Source of the DNA: PALSA-129 sp050014595
Lineage (GTDB): Bacteria > Acidobacteriota > Terriglobia > Bryobacterales > Bryobacteraceae
DNA length: 64,000 bases
Assembly (NCBI GenBank): GCA_050014595.1
Contig: JBEKDA010000008.1
Coordinates: forward strand, 62,001 to 126,000
Direction of reading: 5' to 3'
Under the pieces are notes generated by a model, which worked only from the letters and a program-made list of their open reading frames with translations, did not search any database and was not told where the DNA came from. This document shows positions 58,196-64,000 of this stretch, piece after piece (the stretch's first letter is position 1; each line of letters begins with the position of its first letter). A program made the position numbers and the translations under genes.

Positions 58196-59356
58196 TTAGG
58201 CCGCCGCCGCCTTCACCACTTTTTCCGCCGCATCGCGCATATCTTGCCCCACGGTGAAGTTGAATCCGGAATCCAGCAGGATCTGGCGCCCCTGCTCCAC
58301 GTTGGTGCCTTCCATGCGGACCACGATGGGCACCTGGATCTTGAGGTCGCGCGCCGCCGCCACCACCCCGGTGGCCAGCGTGTCGCACCGCAGGATGCCG
58401 CCGAAAATGTTGATCAGCACGGCCTTCACGTTCTTATCCATCAGCAGAATGCGGAAGGCGTTCTTCACCTGTTCGGCGCTCGCGCCGCCGCCCACGTCGA
58501 GGAAGTTCGCGGGGCTGCCGCCGGCGTATTTAATGATGTCCATGGTGGCCATGGCCAGGCCGGCGCCATTCACCATACAGCCCACCGTTCCGTCCAGCTT
58601 GATGTAGTTGAGCCCGAAGCGCGAGGCTTCCACTTCCAGCGGATCTTCCTCGTTCAGATCGCGGAGATCCACCAGTTGTTTGTGCCGGAAGAGGGCGTTG
58701 TCATCGAAATTGATTTTGGCATCGAGCGCGTAGACCTTGCCGTCCTTGGTCAGGATGAACGGGTTGATCTCGGCCAGCGACGCGTCCATCGCCAGATAGG
58801 CTTTCGACAGCGCCATCATCGCGGCCACGGCGCCGCTGGCGCTGGCTGCCGGAATGCCGATTCCAAATGCCAGCTTGCGCGCCTGGTAGCTGGCCAGCCC
58901 CACACCCGGCTCGATAGTCTCCTTGAGGATCAATTCCGGCGTCTTGGCCGCCACTTCCTCAATCTCCATCCCGCCGGCGGCCGACGCCATGAACACCGGC
59001 TTGGCTTGCACGCGGTCGAGCACGATCCCCAGGTAGAGCTCGCGCTCGATCGGCAGGGTCTCTTCGATCAGCAGCCGCTGCACAGTGCGTCCTTCCGGGC
59101 CCGTCTGGTGCGTGACCAGCTTCATGCCCAGGATGCGGCGCGCCAGTTCGACGGCCTCCACGGAATCCTTGGCCACTTTCACGCCGCCGCCCTTGCCGCG
59201 CCCGCCGGCGTGGATCTGCGCTTTCACCACCACGCTTCCGCCCAGGCGCCGGGCGGCCAACTCGGCTTCTTCCACCGTGAACGCCACCTCGCCGCGCGGC
59301 ACAGGTACGTTGTATTGGCCCAGAATGGCCTTGGCTTGGTACTCGTGAATTTTCAT
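58196..59356 (-). CDS. sucC: Succinyl-CoA synthetase beta subunit
   Basis: The 386-residue protein begins 'MKIHEYQAKAILGQYNVPVP', the ATP-grasp opening, and has 'VKAQIHAGGRGKGGGVKVAK' and 'NIFGGILRCDTLATGVV', which mark the nucleotide-binding and CoA-facing parts. It is the first gene of the leftward operon and is divergent from trpD. Confidence 0.95.
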   Translation of the reverse strand: MKIHEYQAKAILGQYNVPVPRGEVAFTVEEAELAARRLGGSVVVKAQIHAGGRGKGGGVKVAKDSVEAVELARRILGMKLVTHQTGPEGRTVQRLLIEETLPIERELYLGIVLDRVQAKPVFMASAAGGMEIEEVAAKTPELILKETIEPGVGLASYQARKLAFGIGIPAASASGAVAAMMALSKAYLAMDASLAEINPFILTKDGKVYALDAKINFDDNALFRHKQLVDLRDLNEEDPLEVEASRFGLNYIKLDGTVGCMVNGAGLAMATMDIIKYAGGSPANFLDVGGGASAEQVKNAFRILLMDKNVKAVLINIFGGILRCDTLATGVVAAARDLKIQVPIVVRMEGTNVEQGRQILLDSGFNFTVGQDMRDAAEKVVKAAAA

Positions 59357-59409
59357 TGGAGAAACAGCCTGTGCTAGCCTGACTACAACATCGGAACACT
59401 CAATATATC
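59357..59409. promoter_or_regulatory. Divergent sucC-trpD intergenic region
   Basis: The 53-base gap must hold the start signals of both genes. GGAGAA lies near the sucC start. TrpD has no clear Shine-Dalgarno site; AATATATC precedes its ATG. I see no clear -35/-10 pair. Confidence 0.4.
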
Positions 59410-60435
59410 ATGCCGCTTCTGCCCTACCTCGAACGCGTCGCCGAGAGGCACAACCTCTCTCCGGAAGAGGCGCGCGAGGCCATGCAGGTGATCCTGACCG
59501 GTCAGGCGAGCCAGCCGCAACTGGCCGCCTTTCTCATGGCGATGCGGATGAAAGGGGAGACTGCCGACGAGCTGGTGGGATTCGCGCGCGCCATGCGCGC
59601 GATGGCCGCCCCCATCCATCACGGCATCTCCGGCGCAGCCATCCTCGACACCTGCGGCACGGGCGGCGACGGCGCCGGCACATTTAATATTTCGACCATC
59701 GCCGCCTTTGTAGTGGCCGGCGCCGGCGTGCACGTGGCCAAACACGGCAACCGGTCCATTTCGAGCCGCTCCGGTTCGGCCGATCTATTGGAATCGTTCG
59801 GCATCCGAATCGATCTCTCGCCCGCCGATTCCGCCCGCGCCATCCGCGAAGTGGGCATCGGATTCCTCTTCGCGCCGCACGTCCACACCGCCATGAAGCA
59901 CGCCGCCCCGGTGCGCATCGACCTCAAAATGCGGACGTTCTTCAACCTGCTGGGGCCGCTCACCAACCCGGCCGGCGCCACTTCACAGATCGCCGGCGCA
60001 CCTTCGGAAAAGGCGGCCGGGCTGATCGCCGCGGCGCTCGCATTGCTGGGTCTGGAGCGCGGCTTCGTGGTCCACGGCTCCGACGGCCTGGACGAAATCA
60101 CCACCACCGGTTCCTCGCTGGCATTCGAAATCCGCGAGGGCCGCGTGGAACGGCGCACGCTCGAGCCCGAGGATTTCGCCATCCACCGCGCCGCCACCGC
60201 CGATCTCAAGGGCGGCGACCACGCCCGCAACTTCGAAATCGCCCGAGCCATTTTTGCCGGTGAGCGCGGCCCGCGGCGCGACATCGTGCTGGTGAACTCC
60301 GCCGCGGCGCTGGTGGCGGCCGGCAAAGTGGATACCTTTCTGGAAGGCATGGCGATCTCGACGGTGTCGATCGACACCGGCGCCGCGCGCGGGAAACTGG
60401 ATGAGCTGACCCGTTTCACGCAAGCGTGCGGTTGA
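59410..60435 (+). CDS. trpD: Anthranilate phosphoribosyltransferase
   Basis: The 341-residue protein has 'LDTCGTGGDGAGTFNISTIA' (PRPP loop), 'VAKHGNRSISSRSGSADLLE' and 'HTAMKHAAPVRIDLKMRTFF' with the conserved anthranilate-binding Arg. It joins anthranilate to phosphoribosyl pyrophosphate in tryptophan synthesis. It stands apart from other trp genes here. Confidence 0.95.
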   Translation: MPLLPYLERVAERHNLSPEEAREAMQVILTGQASQPQLAAFLMAMRMKGETADELVGFARAMRAMAAPIHHGISGAAILDTCGTGGDGAGTFNISTIAAFVVAGAGVHVAKHGNRSISSRSGSADLLESFGIRIDLSPADSARAIREVGIGFLFAPHVHTAMKHAAPVRIDLKMRTFFNLLGPLTNPAGATSQIAGAPSEKAAGLIAAALALLGLERGFVVHGSDGLDEITTTGSSLAFEIREGRVERRTLEPEDFAIHRAATADLKGGDHARNFEIARAIFAGERGPRRDIVLVNSAAALVAAGKVDTFLEGMAISTVSIDTGAARGKLDELTRFTQACG

Positions 60436-60486
60436 TGCGATGGCGTCGGGCGGAGCCGGGCCGGCAGCGCCCGAGTGTCCGGAAAT

Positions 60487-60775
60487 GGGATTAGGTTCGT
60501 TTGGTAAAACGCATCCGCAACGGCTCCTGGGGCCCGGAAGGGCGTGAAATTGGCTTCGTTCCGCCAAACGAGGAGCCACCGGTGGCGAGTGGCGGAATGG
60601 CGGAATCGGGTTCGTTCGGCGAAGTTGTCCGAGAGCGAGTGAGTGGCTGGAAGCCGCTGATTTAAGGGGAACAAGCAGTTGCCGGCGCAGACGGAATTGG
60701 GTTCGTTTGGCAAGACGGGTTGGCGCCGGGGCGCGGGAGGCCGACAGGGCCGAAATTGGCTTCGTTTCGCCAAGC
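60487..60775 (+). repeat. Five copies of a TTCGTTT-centred repeat
   Basis: Copies of a roughly 23-base unit, consensus about GAAATTGGSTTCGTTTSGCCAA, lie at 60487-60510, 60546-60570, 60602-60623, 60693-60716 and 60752-60775. Copies 1/2 and 4/5 are both spaced 59 bases apart. Similar flanks with GGCGAGTGGCGGA after copies 2 and 5 suggest an imperfect larger unit of about 206 bases. No gene covers it; frames translated through it contain recurrent AKRTQF or NEPN type words on the minus strand, which I take as repeat artefacts. Confidence 0.75.
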
Positions 60776-61199
60776 AGAGGCCCAGCCAGCGGGCGAGTGG
60801 CGGATCTGCGTTTAGCGGCGATGAGGCCAAAGGCCTGGCTTCTTCCGATCCAGCGGCCGAGAGTCGGGGGTTGGTTGGAAGATCCGGTTGCATATGTTGC
60901 ATATAAGGACTCACTTGGACCTCGAAGGGCCCGCAGGCCGCGAAGGCTTCTACTGGCTTCAGAGTAGCAGACGTCTGGAGAAAGGGATTCCGGGTAAATA
61001 ATTGATTCTGAGGGGAAAAGAAGTTGAAATCTGGCCGGTCGAGGCAAACGGGTGTTCCATGCACCCGGATTCCTTCTTCGGCTTATCATACACCGGCCGC
61101 GAACTGGATTAGCCGACGCGTTTCAGGCAAGGGGTGCGCGACACAGAAGTGGAGATGCGGGAATGCTGCGAACCAAAGCTCGTGAGAGCGGAAGAACAT
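60776..61199. other. No gene seen between the repeat array and hairpin cluster
   Basis: Both strands have only short or compositionally odd frames here. The stretch has no protein family signal, tRNA or terminator with a T-run. It may be decayed repeat sequence. Confidence 0.5.
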
Positions 61200-61361
61200 A
61201 GCCCACGGCGCGAGCCGTGGGGAAACCGCGAGATTCACGAAGCCCCGGAACGGGGCGGAAGGTTGCGGCGGCGCCATCTTCCGCCCCCTCCGGGGGCTCT
61301 TCCGTGCGCGCCCCATTTCCCACGGCTTACGCCGTGGGCTAGTGTCTTGCGCCCTTCGGGC
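61200..61361. repeat. Cluster of five GC-rich hairpins (REP-like)
   Basis: The pair CCCACGGC/GCCGTGGG occurs as a hairpin at 61202-61221 (loop GCGA) and again at 61319-61338 (loop TTAC). Between them lie GCCCCG-GAA-CGGGGC (61242-61256) and GCCCCC-TCC-GGGGGC (61283-61297). GCCC-TTC-GGGC follows at 61351-61361. The outer hairpins are nearly identical. This looks like a REP/BIME-type unit, probably one of many in the genome. Confidence 0.7.
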
Positions 61362-61529
61362 TGGAGAAGCGTCCTTGCGTACTGCTACGCGAAGATCCCC
61401 GCGAATTCTCTCAGAATCCGCAAACCCACCACTTCCATGTCGCGCGCCCTCAGGCAAGCCTGCGGTTGATCGCGAACCCATTTGCGGCGTAGAATAGAGG
61501 TCAAGAAGCAAGTAGCCGATGCGAATTGA

Positions 61530-61584
61530 GCGGGAGTAATTCAGTGGTAGAATGCCAGCGGTTCGAGTCCCGTCTCCCGCTCCA
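61530..61584 (+). pseudogene. tRNA-Gly remnant without anticodon loop
   Basis: The sequence matches a tRNA-Gly from its first acceptor bases (GCGGGAG) through the D-arm ('AATTCAGTGGTAGAATGCC') to the 5' anticodon stem, then jumps to the T-arm ('GGTTCGAGTCCCG') and the acceptor end with CCA. It is 55 bases instead of about 75. The anticodon loop, 3' anticodon stem and variable loop, about 20 bases, are missing. Both acceptor halves still pair (GCGGGAG with CTCCCGC). It cannot decode. Confidence 0.85.
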
Positions 61585-62136
61585 TCTTTTCAATAACTTA
61601 CAGGACTTGCCGGACGCCCTTTGCGCCGGTCTTACTGCACAATTCGCATCCGGCGTGTACGAGTGAGAACCGCCGGACCAACGAGCTTCAACAGCCTGAG
61701 GTGCGCACCTATTCTTCGAGACTGAGGTCCGGGTGCGCGTAGACAGCGCCACGCGGATCGGCGCCTTGTTGTCAGCACTGGCCCCAGCATCCCTGCGAGG
61801 TTGGAAGCGGCGAAGCCAGTGGAAACTCGACCAGGACGGGCTATGAAGTCATGAAAGTCACCGGCTCCGGCGACCAAAGCCAGACTGTTGAGATTTTCTA
61901 CGGCCGCCAGGTAGTCGTCTCCTCGAACGCCGTTAACCGGCCAAGTGGATCGCGGCGCGGTCAGCCGTGGCCGCTGGAACGCCAATGCTATACTTCTGCC
62001 ATCGGAGAACCAGATCGACGGCTCCGGTTCCCTGATTACCGCGCTTCGGTACCCCGGCATAGGGTCCGATGGTTGCCGGCGACAAGAAACATGCAACTTT
62101 CCGTCGCCTCGTTCGGTAAGGGTGGTGGAGACGGTT
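61585..62136. other. Gene-free stretch before the sigma factor
   Basis: This 552-base region has no convincing gene. A long minus-strand frame (61632-62510) lies mostly antisense to the sigma gene and gives a Ser/Arg-rich product without family features. The stretch follows the damaged tRNA-Gly and could be remains of an old insertion. The promoter of the sigma operon is expected near its right end but is not recognisable. Confidence 0.5.
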
Positions 62137-62667
62137 ATGGATCTGCTCCAGCGTTTCGCGTCGGGCGAAGTTGATGCGTTCGAGGAACTGTTCCGAACCC
62201 ACCAGCGGGATGTATACAACTGGATCGTATGTCTCACCCGTGATCCGGGCGTCGCTGAGGACTTGCTGCTGGAGACATTTTGGCGCATCTTCCGCGCGCA
62301 CGCGCGATTCGATTCAGGCCGCAGTTTTGGAGCCTGGGCGCGACGCATCGCGACCAATCTGAGCATGGAGCACTTCCGCACGGCGGGCCGGGAAGTGAAT
62401 GTCTCGGAGGCCGTGCTCGATGCGCAACCCGGCCCTTTGAACGCCGATTCAGCGGAGCGGCGAGAGGCGCGGCAGGCAATCCGTCGCGCCTTCGCCGAAT
62501 TGCCGTCCAAACTGAAGGCCGTGGCCCTCTTGGCCCTGATCGAAGAGAAGAGCTACGGCGACATCGCGAGCGCCCTCGGCATATCGCTCAGCACGGTGAA
62601 ATCGCGCGAGTTTCGGGCGGTCCAGCGGCTCCGGAGCAAACTGAAGAAAGTGGGAATTGAACCATGA
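62137..62667 (+). CDS. ECF RNA polymerase sigma factor
   Basis: The 176-residue protein has region 2 ('FEELFRTHQRDVYNWIVCLT', 'VAEDLLLETFWRIFRAHARF') and region 4 ('FAELPSKLKAVALLALIEEK', 'SYGDIASALGISLSTVKSRE'). It is a short extracytoplasmic-function sigma factor. The ATG at 62137 with GGAG upstream is chosen; further in-frame starts upstream would add non-homologous residues. It is coupled by overlap to a small membrane protein likely to be its anti-sigma factor. Confidence 0.9.
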   Translation: MDLLQRFASGEVDAFEELFRTHQRDVYNWIVCLTRDPGVAEDLLLETFWRIFRAHARFDSGRSFGAWARRIATNLSMEHFRTAGREVNVSEAVLDAQPGPLNADSAERREARQAIRRAFAELPSKLKAVALLALIEEKSYGDIASALGISLSTVKSREFRAVQRLRSKLKKVGIEP

Positions 62668-62885
62668 ACGAACCCGAATACGAGAAACTGCGTTCCCTGC
62701 TGCGGGCCGCCCTGCCACCGATCGGAGAGCGGGAGCCGCGAGTTGACCTGTGGCCGCTGATGCTCCGGCGCCTCGACCGCCGACCCGCCTCCGCGCCCTG
62801 GTTCGATTTCGTACTGGGGGGTGTGGCCGCCGCCGCCTTGATCACCTTTCCGCAGGTGATTCCATGGATGCTGTTGCAGTGTTGA
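62664..62885 (+). CDS. Small membrane protein, possible anti-sigma factor
   Basis: The 73-residue protein has a cytoplasmic N-terminus ('PEYEKLRSLLRAALPPIGER') and one C-terminal membrane segment ('FVLGGVAAAALITFPQVIP'). The overlap with the sigma gene and the layout fit a minimal anti-sigma factor. No zinc motif (H-x3-C-x2-C) is present. Confidence 0.6.
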   Translation: MNEPEYEKLRSLLRAALPPIGEREPRVDLWPLMLRRLDRRPASAPWFDFVLGGVAAAALITFPQVIPWMLLQC

Positions 62886-62899
62886 AAGGAGAGACTGTC

Positions 62900-63313
62900 A
62901 TGAATACACATCCCTATCTACGAGCCTATATGGCGGGAATAATGATCCCGACAATCCTTCTGCTGGTAGTTTTCGTGGTCTTTGCTGTCATCCGGTTCGT
63001 TTACAACCCGGAGTTTCCACTGGAGCGGGTCCTCGTTTTCCCACTGGCGCTCGTGCCAGCAATATGGGGCTTCTGGAACATCGTCTATGTGGCAATGCAC
63101 GGGCGTCGTCGCCTGCCCCTGGGAATGCATGGCGCCGTTGTGCCGGCAGTGTTGGTCCCACTGGCCCTGGTTGCGGCCAGAGTCTTCGGCTTCGAGCTTG
63201 TGGCGGGCGCAACCCCGTTTGTTCTCCTGACCCTGCCGCTGCTGATGATCATCTACTATCTCGTCTGGAAATACCTGGTCGGCTTTCTGAACGCCATGTT
63301 GGGAATTGCGTGA
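62900..63313 (+). CDS. Four-helix membrane protein
   Basis: The 137-residue protein has four membrane segments ('GIMIPTILLLVVFVVFAVIR', 'VLVFPLALVPAIWGFWNIVY', 'AVVPAVLVPLALVAARVFGF', 'FVLLTLPLLMIIYYLVWKYL'). A strong AAAGGAGAG precedes the ATG. It is third in the sigma operon. Unknown role. Confidence 0.65.
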   Translation: MNTHPYLRAYMAGIMIPTILLLVVFVVFAVIRFVYNPEFPLERVLVFPLALVPAIWGFWNIVYVAMHGRRRLPLGMHGAVVPAVLVPLALVAARVFGFELVAGATPFVLLTLPLLMIIYYLVWKYLVGFLNAMLGIA

Positions 63314-63340
63314 TGGGATTTGGGACACAAGGACCTAACC

Positions 63341-63373
63341 AAGGGCTTCGCCCTTGAAATCCCTCCGGGATTT
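63341..63373. other. Two adjoining hairpins
   Basis: AAGGGC-TTC-GCCCTT (63341-63355) is followed by AAATCCC-TCC-GGGATTT (63357-63373). No T-run follows. They may end the sigma operon or belong to a dispersed repeat. A short tandem AGAAGTC repeat follows at about 63375-63390. Confidence 0.5.
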
Positions 63374-63406
63374 GGAAGTCAGAAGTCAGAAGCCAGGAGT
63401 TCAGAA

Positions 63407-64000
63407 GTGCAACGGCGGCGGGATCTGTGCATGTCACGACCGAGGAATTGTCGAAGCAGTTTTGTTAAGGAATGGCCGGCAAAGAAACTGACAACGAGCG
63501 GTGTCGCCTGGATAACGACGCTTGTCCATTTTGCCCTGATGAATCTATTTGGCGTAGCCACCATTCGAGCAGTAGCCACTCATCAAGAGTGGTCCGACTG
63601 GATACTTCCAGTACCCGCTGAAATCGGCTTGTTGTCAGCCATTATTGCCGGGGCAGCTTGTTTGCTGACAGTGGTGAACCTTGCCCTGAAAGGGCTCGGT
63701 GCACCCTTCTTTATTGCGCTCAGCCGGAAATTGGCGGCAGATTGGTTGTACGCTTGGACGCGTAATCCCATGGTGCTTGCGGTTCTGGCTTTTCTCCTGT
63801 CATTAGGGATCTGGTTTCAGTCAGTGCTGTTTGTACTGTGGGTACTCATCCTGTTTGCACCGGCATTGCTTGCCTTCGTGAAAGTGTATGAAGAACGAGA
63901 ACTAGAGTTTCGCTTTGGGGCATCGTATCTGGAGTACAAATCCAGAACACCGATGTTGTTTCCAGGAAGGCCAAGAGATTCTCGGCGTCCGCAGACATCG
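63407..64000 (+). CDS. Isoprenylcysteine/NnrU-type membrane methyltransferase-like protein (partial)
   Basis: The frame runs from a GTG at 63407 (AGGAG at 63395-63399) to the window end without a stop. It has several membrane segments ('EIGLLSAIIAGAACLLTVVN', 'NPMVLAVLAFLLSLGIWFQS', 'LFVLWVLILFAPALLAFVKV') and the ending 'YEERELEFRFGASYLEYK' with P-M-L-F-P, the family signature of ICMT/PEMT-like proteins with E-E-x-E-L-x-x-R-F-G-x-x-Y. An ATG at 63431 is an alternative start. Confidence 0.75.
   Translation, partial: MQRRRDLCMSRPRNCRSSFVKEWPAKKLTTSGVAWITTLVHFALMNLFGVATIRAVATHQEWSDWILPVPAEIGLLSAIIAGAACLLTVVNLALKGLGAPFFIALSRKLAADWLYAWTRNPMVLAVLAFLLSLGIWFQSVLFVLWVLILFAPALLAFVKVYEERELEFRFGASYLEYKSRTPMLFPGRPRDSRRPQTS

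Noticed and set aside
59619..60983. Long minus-strand frames over trpD and the following gap (59619-61089)
   Set aside because: They run antisense to trpD and through the repeat array. Their repeated AKRTQF/NEPN words come from the repeats, not from a gene.
61632..62510. Minus-strand frame of 292 codons before and across the sigma factor gene
   Set aside because: It is Ser/Arg-rich, antisense to a clear ECF sigma gene, and shows no family features.
1..64000. CRISPR arrays, rRNA genes and insertion sequences with transposase
   Set aside because: I looked for regularly spaced direct repeats, rRNA sequence and transposase motifs and saw none.

Overview
The window is a bacterial chromosome segment carrying most of a prophage. 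The prophage fills about 1-46.4 kb; the rest is host chromosome. The host looks like an acidobacterium of the Solibacter/Bryobacterales type. This is inferred from a TonB-dependent receptor with an N-terminal carboxypeptidase-regulatory domain, the high GC content, signal peptides ending in FAQ or FGQ, and non-coding repeats. No 16S rRNA is present to confirm it.

The prophage is a siphovirus-type (long non-contractile tail) phage with HK97-type head genes. From left to right it holds: candidate packaging repeats and small and large terminase; portal; prohead protease with a fused cysteine-rich domain; major capsid protein; head-tail connectors with an embedded glycosyltransferase; tail tube; tail-assembly chaperone with a probable -1 frameshift; tape measure; distal tail and host-recognition proteins (to 23.9 kb). 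A lysis and envelope region follows (23.9-29.7 kb) with exported barrel-like proteins, two cysteine-peptidase-like proteins, a holin candidate, a GH24 endolysin and a metallophosphoesterase-like protein. Next come a nucleotide-metabolism cluster (29.7-31.5 kb), the only internal leftward genes with a divergent AT-rich control region (31.5-32.7 kb), small early genes, a cluster of exported tail-fibre-like proteins (36.0-38.3 kb), a replication set (sliding clamp, resolvase-like nuclease, DUF1376 protein, DnaB helicase; 38.5-44.2 kb), an excisionase-like gene and a tyrosine integrase. The right end abuts an intact tRNA-Gln(TTG). The left end lies outside the window.

The host part (46.4-64 kb) starts with a phenylalanine hydroxylase-like gene, a small secreted protein, and a TonB receptor/phosphoesterase pair. 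A tightly packed leftward operon follows: sucC-sucD-ndk-pntA(two genes)-pntB. It links succinyl-CoA synthetase, nucleoside diphosphate kinase and transhydrogenase. trpD is divergent from it. A repeat-rich gap of about 1.1 kb (60.4-61.5 kb) contains five copies of a TTCGTTT-type repeat, a hairpin cluster and a tRNA-Gly gene that has lost its anticodon loop. An ECF sigma factor with two small membrane proteins and a truncated methyltransferase-type membrane protein end the window.

The most unusual items are the cysteine-rich (copper-storage-like) domain fused to the capsid protease, the carbohydrate-binding-like modules that recur in a head connector, the tail tip and an exported protein, the large set of exported phage proteins, the recombination chimera at 30.1-30.5 kb, and the anticodon-less tRNA-Gly.
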